From positions 1 to 64,000 of the forward strand of contig JAIBBF010000009.1 in assembly GCA_019694795.1 (NCBI GenBank): a DNA stretch of 64,000 bases. Reading direction: 5' to 3'. Position numbers and translations under genes: made by a program. Below are positions 6,639-14,098 of this stretch, piece by piece. The DNA is from Flavobacteriales bacterium (lineage in GTDB: Bacteria; Bacteroidota; Bacteroidia; Flavobacteriales_D; UBA2798). Position 1 is the first letter of the stretch; each line of letters begins with the position of its first letter. Under the pieces are notes generated by a model, which made no database searches, was not told where the DNA came from, and saw only the letters and a program-made list of their open reading frames with translations.

Positions 6639-7052
6639 ATGCGCAATCTTTTGTTCCTCATCATCGGTATATTTTTTGGAATCGTGCTGATTAAAGGCGA
6701 GGTGGTTTCCTGGTTCCGCATTCAGGAAATGTTCCACTTTCAAAGTTTTCATATGTACGGCGTAATCGGATGCGCTGTTGTTGTTGGAGCTATTTCGGTT
6801 CAACTGATTAAGCGTTTTAATATTAAAACCATTCATGGAGAAACGATTAATCTGCAACAAAAGCCATTGCAATTTAAAGCACAATTGTTCGGTGGAATTT
6901 TATTTGGATTCGGTTGGGCCATGACGGGTGCTTGTCCCGCTCCCATATATGCTTTATTCGGCGCCGGTTATCTGCATATGATTCTCGTTCTCGCATCAGC
7001 CATTGCGGGCGTGTGGGTGTATGCACGTATCATGGATAAGCTTCCACATTAA
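6639..7052 (+). CDS. YeeE/YedE family sulfur transporter, C-terminal half (PmpB/DUF6691-like)
   Basis: The 137-residue protein has about four membrane segments with the DUF6691/YeeE signature GFGWAMTGACPAPIYALFGAG, whose cysteine is the conserved transport residue. The ATG at 6639, 2 bp after the preceding stop, was chosen because it begins directly with a membrane helix (MRNLLFLIIGIFFGIVL); the longer in-frame extension only overlaps the previous gene. It presumably pairs with the 6088 product. A 92-bp gap with its own -7 element (7118-7125) precedes the next gene. Confidence 0.85.
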   Translation: MRNLLFLIIGIFFGIVLIKGEVVSWFRIQEMFHFQSFHMYGVIGCAVVVGAISVQLIKRFNIKTIHGETINLQQKPLQFKAQLFGGILFGFGWAMTGACPAPIYALFGAGYLHMILVLASAIAGVWVYARIMDKLPH

Positions 7053-7144
7053 GTTTGGGTTTCCAAATTCAATCCTGTTTTTCCTTCGTTTTCAATTTCA
7101 CAATGGTGCATTAGTTTTAGTTTTGCAAAAAACATTTTTTGTTC

Positions 7145-8617
7145 ATGAAACTCGAGCACTATTTTTCTTCGTTCAGAAACAACATCATTGGTATACAGCA
7201 GGAATTTGAAAGTCCCTACGGTACCAAAAAAATTCTGTATGCCGACTGGACCGCCAGTGGGAGAATGTATGCCTCCATCGAGAATAAACTGATGCACGAA
7301 ATCGAGCCTTTCGTTGGTAATACCCATACTGAAACTTCCGTTTGCGGAACTACCATGACCAAAGCCTATCATGAAGCTTTACACATCATTAAAAAACATG
7401 TAAACGCCGGACCGAAAGACGCGATCATTTGTTACGGATCGGGAATGACGGCAGTGGTGAATAAATTTCAGCGCATTTTAGGATTGCGTGTGCACGAAAA
7501 ATACCGCGATCAGGTGATGCAGCAGGAAGCTAATCGACCGATTGTTTTTGTCACCCACATGGAACATCATTCCAACCAAACCTCATGGCTGGAAACGCTT
7601 GCCGATGTGCGAGTAATAGCGCCCAATGCAGAGGGACTCCCCGATCTCGAAAATCTGAATGTGTTATTGGAAGAATTTAAAAATCGTCCACTAAAAATTG
7701 CCGCTGTTACTTCCTGCAGCAACGTTACAGGAATCATTACACCATATCATGAAATTGCAAAAAAAATGCATCAGCATGGCGGATTTTGTTTCGTCGATTT
7801 TGCATGCAGTGCACCATACATCAACATCGATATGCACCCTTCGGGTGATGAGCAATCATCACTCGACGCCATCTTTTTTTCGCCGCATAAATTTCTTGGC
7901 GGACCCGGCACTTCGGGTGTTTTAATTTTTAATACCTCACTTTACACGAATAAAATTCCCGATAATCCCGGTGGTGGAACGGTAGACTGGACCAATCCCT
8001 GGGGAGAGCATAAATACGTTGACGATATTGAAGCGCGCGAAGACGGCGGTACACCCGGTTTTTTACAAGCCATACGCACAGCGATGTGTATTCGGTTGAA
8101 AGAAGAAATGGGAGTCGGTAATATTCTAAAACGGGAAGAAGAACTACTCGCCATTATCTGGCCCGGCTTAAAATCGATTCCAGGTTTACATTTATTAGCC
8201 GATCATCATCCGCATCGCCTGGGAGTTTTATCGTTTTACATTGAAGATTTACATTACAATCTCGCCGTAAAATTACTCAACGATAAATTTGGAATTCAGG
8301 TGAGAGGAGGTTGCTCTTGTGCGGGGACATATGGTCATTACCTGCTGGAAGTTTCTTACGAAAAATCACATTCCATTACATCCAATATCAATGCGGGAAT
8401 ATTAACCGATAAACCAGGATGGGTACGTATGTCGATCCACCCCACCATTACGGATGCGGAAGCAAACTACCTGGTGGAAGCAGTACGCGAGTTGTGTGCG
8501 CATCATAAGGAATGGTCGCAGGAATACAGCTATTCCCCATCCAACAACGAATTCACGCACAAACAGTTTAACGACGATTCAACGGAGCGGGTGCATAGCT
8601 GGTTCGAAAAAATTTAA
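7145..8617 (+). CDS. class V aminotransferase, cysteine-desulfurase-like
   Basis: The 490-residue PLP enzyme is of the NifS/SufS (aminotransferase class V) superfamily. The Schiff-base lysine is K249 in SPHKFLGGPGTSG. The PLP-contacting HxxH and Asp are THMEHHSN (about 138) and CFVDFAC (about 218). The loop RGGCSCAGTYGH (C390 and C392) holds the position of the SufS catalytic cysteine. At 490 residues it is about 80 longer than SufS, and no Suf or Isc genes are nearby, so housekeeping Fe-S assembly is unlikely. In this island it may release sulfur from cysteine or a persulfide donor. ATG 7145 is preferred over an upstream TTG. TAGTTTTG (7118-7125) is a likely -7 element. Confidence 0.8.
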   Translation: MKLEHYFSSFRNNIIGIQQEFESPYGTKKILYADWTASGRMYASIENKLMHEIEPFVGNTHTETSVCGTTMTKAYHEALHIIKKHVNAGPKDAIICYGSGMTAVVNKFQRILGLRVHEKYRDQVMQQEANRPIVFVTHMEHHSNQTSWLETLADVRVIAPNAEGLPDLENLNVLLEEFKNRPLKIAAVTSCSNVTGIITPYHEIAKKMHQHGGFCFVDFACSAPYINIDMHPSGDEQSSLDAIFFSPHKFLGGPGTSGVLIFNTSLYTNKIPDNPGGGTVDWTNPWGEHKYVDDIEAREDGGTPGFLQAIRTAMCIRLKEEMGVGNILKREEELLAIIWPGLKSIPGLHLLADHHPHRLGVLSFYIEDLHYNLAVKLLNDKFGIQVRGGCSCAGTYGHYLLEVSYEKSHSITSNINAGILTDKPGWVRMSIHPTITDAEANYLVEAVRELCAHHKEWSQEYSYSPSNNEFTHKQFNDDSTERVHSWFEKI

Positions 8618-8650
8618 GTATTGCATTTTTTTGTATTTTGAATTCAGATC

Positions 8651-8695
8651 TGTGACATGCATCACTTACCCTGCTTCAGATTTGGAGTAGTTTTG
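8651..8695 (+). promoter_or_regulatory. Crp/Fnr-like site plus -7 element before the rhodanese lipoprotein gene
   Basis: TGTGACATGCATCACT (8651-8666) matches TGTGA-N6-TCACA at nine of ten half-site bases. TAGTTTTG (8688-8695) matches TAnnTTTG and ends 18 bases before the ATG at 8714. The 20-base gap from the 17-bp block to the -7 element is identical to that at 2903-2947, and there is no TTG -33 element. Confidence 0.55.
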
Positions 8696-8713
8696 TAATT
8701 CAAAAAATAAAAC

Positions 8714-9169
8714 ATGAAAAAGTCAATTCTTTTCTTCGGACTCATTACCGCCTTTGCTGCTTGCACTTCTAAAACGGAAAGTCACTCCAGCACCAGCACC
8801 TCAAGTACCACTGTAACTCATTCCGACGGAACCACTGAAACGGTAAGCTCCAGCATATCTACCGTAGATGCCGGAACCTTTAAATCGCAAATGGAAAGTG
8901 CACCCGGAACTGTGCTGGATGTTCGTACTGCAGAAGAAGTGGCAGAAGGACATTTAGCCAATTCCATCAATATCGACATCAACGGCAGCGATTTCGAAAG
9001 CAAAATTAACGAGCTCGATAAACAAGCTCCCGTATATGTGTATTGTCGTTCCGGTGGAAGATCTGCACGTGCCGCTGATATTTTAAAAGCTAACGGATTT
9101 AGCACCATCGTGAATCTCGACGGAGGAATTACTGCCTGGACACAAGCCGGTAATGAAACCGTAAAATAA
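8714..9169 (+). CDS. rhodanese-domain lipoprotein
   Basis: The 151-residue protein has a lipoprotein signal ending FAAC with C17 as the lipid attachment residue. A Ser/Thr-rich linker (about 18-50) and one rhodanese domain (about 53-148) follow. The active loop YCRSGGRSARA carries catalytic C111, so it should be active in sulfur transfer, anchored in the periplasm. It has its own promoter with a Crp/Fnr-like site and is followed after 21 bp by thioredoxin. The pair could move and reduce sulfane sulfur, though the thioredoxin shows no signal peptide. Confidence 0.9.
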   Translation: MKKSILFFGLITAFAACTSKTESHSSTSTSSTTVTHSDGTTETVSSSISTVDAGTFKSQMESAPGTVLDVRTAEEVAEGHLANSINIDINGSDFESKINELDKQAPVYVYCRSGGRSARAADILKANGFSTIVNLDGGITAWTQAGNETVK

Positions 9170-9171
9170 TC

Positions 9172-9187
9172 AACTAAATTCTTAGTT
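9172..9187 (+). repeat. AACTAA-N4-TTAGTT hairpin before the thioredoxin gene
   Basis: A 6-bp perfect stem with ATTC loop lies 3 bases after the preceding stop and 3 bases before the ATG. From 9167 the sequence is identical for 21 bases to 62063-62083, and both copies begin at a TAA stop codon. The stem also recurs at 4050-4065. Confidence 0.4.
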
Positions 9188-9190
9188 ATC

Positions 9191-9490
9191 ATGGGGAATT
9201 TCAATCAGCTGATTCAATCCGATAAGCCTGTCCTGGTCGATTTTTTTGCTACCTGGTGCGGACCCTGCAAAATGATGAGTCCGATATTGGAAGATGTCTC
9301 TAAAAAAATCGGCAATAAAGCACATGTGTTAAAAGTGGATGTGGATAAAAATCCCCAAGCCGCTGCTCACTATGGCGTGCAAGGAGTGCCGACTTTAATC
9401 CTGTTTAAAAAAGGAAAAATTGTTTGGCGACAAGCCGGTGTTGTTCCCGCGAATACACTGGTACAGCTCCTTCAACAACATGCTGCCTAA
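9191..9490 (+). CDS. thioredoxin
   Basis: The 99-residue protein is a single thioredoxin domain with the canonical active site W22-C23-G24-P25-C26 and the cis-proline in GVPTLILFKKGK. It has no signal peptide, so it is cytoplasmic. It is the second gene after the rhodanese lipoprotein. Thioredoxins release sulfide from protein persulfides, which fits the island. The 3' end overlaps the next gene by 11 bp. Confidence 0.9.
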   Translation: MGNFNQLIQSDKPVLVDFFATWCGPCKMMSPILEDVSKKIGNKAHVLKVDVDKNPQAAAHYGVQGVPTLILFKKGKIVWRQAGVVPANTLVQLLQQHAA

Positions 9491-10772
9491 GATTTCCAAA
9501 AACAGTTTTGTAGTTATTGCAGGGGTGCTGCTTTTAGCACCCTTTTTTATTGCGGCCTGGTATTGCAGACCCGCCGCTGATGATTTTTGTGCCTCACTCT
9601 ATTTAAAATCTATTTCCGGTGCCGGCGAGGCTTTGGTTAAATTGTATCATGACTATAACGGAAGATACACGGCCAATTTTATTTTGTTTTTTTCTCCGCT
9701 GAAACATCAACTCGAGAGCAATTATCAATGGTGGATTACAGCTCAATTGGTGTTTGTGTCGCTGAGTTTTTTTATGGCGTTTAAAAAATTCAATGATCAT
9801 TTTCTTGAAGGCGAACAAACTTCGCTCTTATCGCTGATTCAGGTCTTTTTAGTGTTTGCCTTAATGCCCAATAGTGCAGAAGGTCTGTATTGGACAACCG
9901 GAACTGCTGCATATTTAATAGGACCTGCATTTGCCTTTTGGCATATTTGGTTGCGGTTAAACACAAATCTGGACCATGCATTAAGAATTACATTGGCAGG
10001 AATCGTTTTGTTTTTAGCGCAGGGATTTAGTGAAGTTCAAAGTGTTTTAATTTTATTTTTTCTCACTGCGTTATTATTGCTGGATTCCAAAAACAGAAAA
10101 GAAAATTTAATTTATTTAATCATTGCTGCCATTGGTGCATACATCATGTTCTCGGCGCCGGGGAACCATGCACGTCTCCAGCAATATCCGGATGCATTTC
10201 GGTGGGGACATAGCCTTTTTTACTCACTGTTGCAAAGTGGACGATTTGGCGGATGGTGGTTGATACATCCACTAACCGTGATTGTAATCATTTATTATGT
10301 TTCTGTTTCAAACCATGAAATCAGAAGAGCACCCTTGTCCTTACCCTTATTATTTTTCGTGTTATTCGGAATGGTATTTATCGCTGCCTTCATGCCTTAT
10401 TTGTTTACGGGAATTTTAGGTCAGCACCGTACCATGAATGCAACACTTCCCTTTTTTATTTTATTACTCGGATGGTTAATGGTGAGTATTCGTTTTTATC
10501 TCCCGCGTTTGTATCAGCCTAAAATTAAATTAATAGTGATGTTCATTGCACTGGCAGCTTTTTTCTCGAATAACTATCACCAGATTTTACTCGATTTGAA
10601 AAGAGGAGAATTGCAATCCTTTGCCCAAGAATTCGATGAAAAAACCAGATCAAACCCATTTAGAAAATTAAACCATCAACCCAAATCGGTGTTTGTGCTC
10701 GACCCTACGGGAAAGCCCGGCGATTGGATTGGTGATTGCATGAATAATTATTATTTAAGTCATAAAGAATAA
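9480..10772 (+). CDS. DUF6056-type polytopic membrane protein
   Basis: The 430-residue protein has about ten to eleven membrane segments. The first external loop holds RPAADDFCASLYL, resembling the conserved Asp-Asp of GT-C-like glycosyltransferases and of DUF6056. Further on is YNGRYTANFILF, the 'GR' motif of that family. The long last loop is soluble. Members are thought to be envelope glycosyltransferases, but no substrate is known. The start at 9480 was chosen because a membrane helix follows at once; the gene overlaps thioredoxin by 11 bp. Coupling to thioredoxin may be only positional. Confidence 0.6.
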   Translation: MLPKISKNSFVVIAGVLLLAPFFIAAWYCRPAADDFCASLYLKSISGAGEALVKLYHDYNGRYTANFILFFSPLKHQLESNYQWWITAQLVFVSLSFFMAFKKFNDHFLEGEQTSLLSLIQVFLVFALMPNSAEGLYWTTGTAAYLIGPAFAFWHIWLRLNTNLDHALRITLAGIVLFLAQGFSEVQSVLILFFLTALLLLDSKNRKENLIYLIIAAIGAYIMFSAPGNHARLQQYPDAFRWGHSLFYSLLQSGRFGGWWLIHPLTVIVIIYYVSVSNHEIRRAPLSLPLLFFVLFGMVFIAAFMPYLFTGILGQHRTMNATLPFFILLLGWLMVSIRFYLPRLYQPKIKLIVMFIALAAFFSNNYHQILLDLKRGELQSFAQEFDEKTRSNPFRKLNHQPKSVFVLDPTGKPGDWIGDCMNNYYLSHKE

Positions 10773-10774
10773 GC

Positions 10775-11020
10775 ATGAAAGAAATTATTAATGATTGGAA
10801 AATTGTGTTGATGTTAAGTCTTTCATTAGGACTTGCCCCATTTTTCCCCGAGCCGCATATTTGGGGTAAATTACTTTGGGTAGCCGGTGGTGCGGTGGGT
10901 ATGGGTGCTATGGATTGGTTCGATTTTTTATTCCACGGATTCCCATGGTTCCTACTCATCCGCTTAGGGATATTAAAATTAATTCCCAAAAAGAAAACAG
11001 ATCAGCCGATGGGGAAATAA
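10775..11020 (+). CDS. small conserved membrane protein
   Basis: The 81-residue protein has two hydrophobic stretches (about 11-28 and 31-66), the motif PFFPEPHIWGKLLWVAGGA, and a basic tail. I recall close relatives in Bacteroidota, sometimes mislabelled as RND transporter, without known function. It starts 2 bp after the DUF6056 stop codon, so the two are co-transcribed. The 3' end overlaps the convergent histidine kinase gene by 19 bp. Confidence 0.65.
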   Translation: MKEIINDWKIVLMLSLSLGLAPFFPEPHIWGKLLWVAGGAVGMGAMDWFDFLFHGFPWFLLIRLGILKLIPKKKTDQPMGK

Positions 11021-12459
11021 AAGGAAAAATGAAATCCATTCTCATTCTTCACTTCTACTTCAGCGTTTAACTGCTTGCATAAATCATTGATTAATCCCAT
11101 TCCCAGTGAATGACCATCCTTGAGGTGAGTATCCATTCCTTTCCCGGTATCCATACAGGAAACCTGAAGAGAATTATCTTTTACCTGTGTTGTTAAAGCA
11201 ATCATTCCCTTCGTATTATTCGGGAAACCGTGTTTGATGGAATTGGTGATGAGTTCATTGATGATTAGTCCACATGCCGTAGCCTGGGCAGTAGAAATAT
11301 TTTGCTGAACGCAATTAACCTTCAGTTCAATGTTTTTCTCTTTCGAAATCAGCGAATCGAAAACATGATGCGCAATGGTGCTGAAAAATTCAGAGGAGTC
11401 AACCGCTTCCACCGAATCCGATTTCATGAGCATATCCTGCAATGCAGAAGTGGTATAAAGTCGATTTAAACACTCCGTGAAGAGTTCGCGGTGGAATTCA
11501 TCTTTGGTTTGCTCACGTTGCAGCGTGATTAAGGAATAGAGAATTGAAAAATTATTTTTCACCCGGTGATTGAGCTCCTTTAACAGCACTTTATTTTCTT
11601 CGAGCGATCGTTCAAGTTCATTGCGGTAATTGTTTTTCTCAACCGTTTCCACCACCAGTGCAATCATTTGCGCAATGAGTAATCCGAATTTTTGTTCAAA
11701 TAAATCCCATTCTTTTACCTCACCCGTCTTTTCAAAACAAACTACGCCACGCATTAATCCGTTAATCCGAACCGGAATTTCGAGCATGGAATAAATGTTA
11801 TTCGGACGTAAATACGATTCCACCAGTTCACCGGTTTTCGGATCGCTGTAAACATCATTAGTAATGATAATTTCGCGGCTTTCCAGCAATGAAAAATAAG
11901 CCGGCATCATTTCTTTGGTCAATACCGCCCCGCTCATTTCTTCGGATCCGGCATTTCCGATGCAGGTGATTCGTGTAAAATCTTTGCTGATTTTCCAGGC
12001 ATTCACCCGCTCCACACCCATGGCTTTCGATGCATGTTTAAGAATGGTTTTTATCGCCTCCTGTAAATTTCCTTCGCTCGAAATTTTTAAGAGCGACAAT
12101 TGCTCCACCACATTAATTTTCTGCAATAGGGAATCGCGCAAAAAGAATCGATGCGTAAGATTTTTAAAAAAATACGCTTTCTGTTGCTGATCACCCCAGT
12201 GAACATGTTTTACCGAAACCGGAACTTTTGCATCGTCTTTGCCGCGGATAAACAATTGCATGCGTTTATTGGCTCTCGTTTTCTGCAGCTCATCGTACTC
12301 CGGAAAAATTTCTCCCATAGTTGTTTTACCCAACGCCACCTTTTCTTTTCCGAATAATTTTTGTGCTGCATTGTTCCAGTGAACAATCCGGTGATCGGAT
12401 GTTGTAAGGACAATAGCCTCGCTGGAATAATCCAGCAAATGGAGCGTTTCCTTTTCCAT
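11002..12459 (-). CDS. PAS-GAF sensor histidine kinase (HisKA_2 type)
   Basis: The 485-residue protein has no membrane segment. A PAS domain (about 5-115; IVLTTSDHRIVHWNNAAQ) is followed by a GAF domain (about 130-275; AMGVERVNAWKIS), a HisKA_2 dimerisation helix with phospho-acceptor ELNHRVKNNFSIL (about 300), and an ATPase domain with N box IINELITNSIKHGF and G motif DTGKGMD and GLGMGL-like GHSLGMGLIND. This is a cytoplasmic two-component kinase. No response regulator gene is adjacent, so it is an orphan here. The signal is unknown. An inverted repeat overlaps its likely transcription start. Confidence 0.9.
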   Translation of the reverse strand: MEKETLHLLDYSSEAIVLTTSDHRIVHWNNAAQKLFGKEKVALGKTTMGEIFPEYDELQKTRANKRMQLFIRGKDDAKVPVSVKHVHWGDQQQKAYFFKNLTHRFFLRDSLLQKINVVEQLSLLKISSEGNLQEAIKTILKHASKAMGVERVNAWKISKDFTRITCIGNAGSEEMSGAVLTKEMMPAYFSLLESREIIITNDVYSDPKTGELVESYLRPNNIYSMLEIPVRINGLMRGVVCFEKTGEVKEWDLFEQKFGLLIAQMIALVVETVEKNNYRNELERSLEENKVLLKELNHRVKNNFSILYSLITLQREQTKDEFHRELFTECLNRLYTTSALQDMLMKSDSVEAVDSSEFFSTIAHHVFDSLISKEKNIELKVNCVQQNISTAQATACGLIINELITNSIKHGFPNNTKGMIALTTQVKDNSLQVSCMDTGKGMDTHLKDGHSLGMGLINDLCKQLNAEVEVKNENGFHFSFYFPIG

Positions 12460-12464
12460 AAAAC

Positions 12465-12509
12465 TGAGGAAATTTTACCTCAATATAGAAAAATAAACGA
12501 CCTAAACAA
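12465..12509 (-). promoter_or_regulatory. promoter and inverted repeat before the histidine kinase
   Basis: On the minus strand, TTG (12507-12509) and TATATTGA (12480-12487) are 19 bases apart, one base off the TAnnTTTG consensus. An inverted repeat TGAGG-N8-CCTCA (12465-12482) covers the expected transcription start, 5 bases before the ATG. It could be an operator or a leader hairpin. Confidence 0.4.
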
Positions 12510-12540
12510 CTGATTAGTATAATTTTATGTCGACCGCTAG

Positions 12541-13911
12541 TTAAGAGGCAAACAGCGCTTTAAACACCTCTTCAATTTTACCTACCTGCAACACGCGAAT
12601 GGCATATTGACCGGGGATTACGCCTTTATTGTATTTAGAAATAATGATGGTTTCGTAGCCGAGTTTTTCAGCTTCAGAAATACGTTGCTCAACGCGGTTT
12701 ACGGGACGAATCTCACCGGATAAGCCAACCTCAGCCGACAAACATGTTTTCGAGGATAAAGGCATGTCGACATTCGACGATAAGATGGCACAAACAACAG
12801 CAAGATCAATGGCGGGATCATCAACTTTTAGTCCGCCCGCAATATTTAAAAACACATCTTTAGCTCCCAGTTTAAATCCGCATCGTTTTTCTAAAACGGC
12901 CAACAACATGTTCAATCGTTTTACATCAAATCCCGTTGCCGAGCGCTGCGGCATTCCATAAGCAGCAGTACTCACCAGGGCCTGGACTTCGATTAACAGT
13001 GGACGCATCCCTTCGAGTGTGGCAGAGATGGCAATTCCACTTAAGCCGTCATCATTCGATGAAACCAAAATTTCAGAAGGATTCTCCACTTCACGTAATC
13101 CAGCCCCGCGCATTTCGTAAATACCCAATTCGTTGGTGGAACCAAAACGATTTTTTACACTGCGCAATAAACGATAAACGTGATTGCGGTCGCCTTCAAA
13201 TTGAAGTACGGTATCAACCATATGCTCCAGTACTTTCGGTCCCGCAATACTTCCGTCTTTGGTAATATGTCCAATTAAAAACACGGGAGTATTCGTCTCC
13301 TTGGCAAAACGCATTAATTCGGCTGTGCATTCCCGAATTTGAGAAATGCTTCCGGGAGAAGATTCGATGTAGGAAGTATGCAATGTTTGAATTGAATCGA
13401 TGATGAGCAGATCCGGTTCCAATTGTTCGATCTGACGAAAAATATTTTGCGTATTGGTTTCAGTAAGAATGAAACATTCCGGATTTTCGAAACCAATTCG
13501 CTCACCGCGCATACGGATTTGCTTTTCGCTTTCTTCACCCGAAACATACAACACTTTTTGTCCTTTGTTCTTCACCGCTATCTGAAGCATGAGTGTTGAC
13601 TTTCCAATTCCGGGCTCTCCTCCAATGAGAATGAGCGAACCGGGAACAAGTCCACCACCTAAAACACGATTCAGTTCTTTATCGTTTAACAGTACACGTT
13701 CTTCTTCCTGAAGCGTAATAGAGGAAATCAATTGCGGTTGCGCAACACGTTTGGATCCGTTGCTTCCCGTTCTGAAATTTCCCTTTTCTTCTTTTTCAAT
13801 TACTTCTTCTACAAATGAATTCCACGCCGAACAGGAAGGACACTTACCCAACCACTTTGCCGATTCGTATCCACAACTCTGGCAGAAATATGCCGATTTA
13901 ACTTTAGCCAT
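12541..13911 (-). CDS. radA: DNA repair protein RadA (Sms)
   Basis: The 456-residue protein has a four-cysteine zinc finger (CQSCGYESAKWLGKCPSC) at the N-terminus. A RecA-like ATPase follows with Walker A GGEPGIGKSTL and Walker B LLIIDSIQT, the RadA-specific KNRFG motif, and a C-terminal Lon-protease-like domain (GLKVDDPAIDLAVVCAILSS). RadA is a hexameric helicase that promotes branch migration in recombination. ATG 13911 was chosen because the zinc finger begins eight residues later; a longer in-frame extension lacks similarity to the family. Confidence 0.95.
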   Translation of the reverse strand: MAKVKSAYFCQSCGYESAKWLGKCPSCSAWNSFVEEVIEKEEKGNFRTGSNGSKRVAQPQLISSITLQEEERVLLNDKELNRVLGGGLVPGSLILIGGEPGIGKSTLMLQIAVKNKGQKVLYVSGEESEKQIRMRGERIGFENPECFILTETNTQNIFRQIEQLEPDLLIIDSIQTLHTSYIESSPGSISQIRECTAELMRFAKETNTPVFLIGHITKDGSIAGPKVLEHMVDTVLQFEGDRNHVYRLLRSVKNRFGSTNELGIYEMRGAGLREVENPSEILVSSNDDGLSGIAISATLEGMRPLLIEVQALVSTAAYGMPQRSATGFDVKRLNMLLAVLEKRCGFKLGAKDVFLNIAGGLKVDDPAIDLAVVCAILSSNVDMPLSSKTCLSAEVGLSGEIRPVNRVEQRISEAEKLGYETIIISKYNKGVIPGQYAIRVLQVGKIEEVFKALFAS

Positions 13912-14098
13912 GGAACGAAAATAGAAACAAAGCACGCAATGTAAATGCGTTGTGGAAAAGGAAATAAAAACAATTTTAACCATTGACCTGAAAAACAAAG
14001 CCTTTCACTAAATGGATTTAGATAAGAGTTCAAGAATGGTTAGTTTTAGGTTTGGCCTAATGTTATTTCGGTCCTATTTTTATTGCAATGCTTGCCTT

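Noticed and set aside
9420-9479. Longer N-terminus for the DUF6056 gene
   Set aside because: The extension lies inside the thioredoxin gene in another frame and lacks membrane character; the ATG at 9480 precedes a helix.
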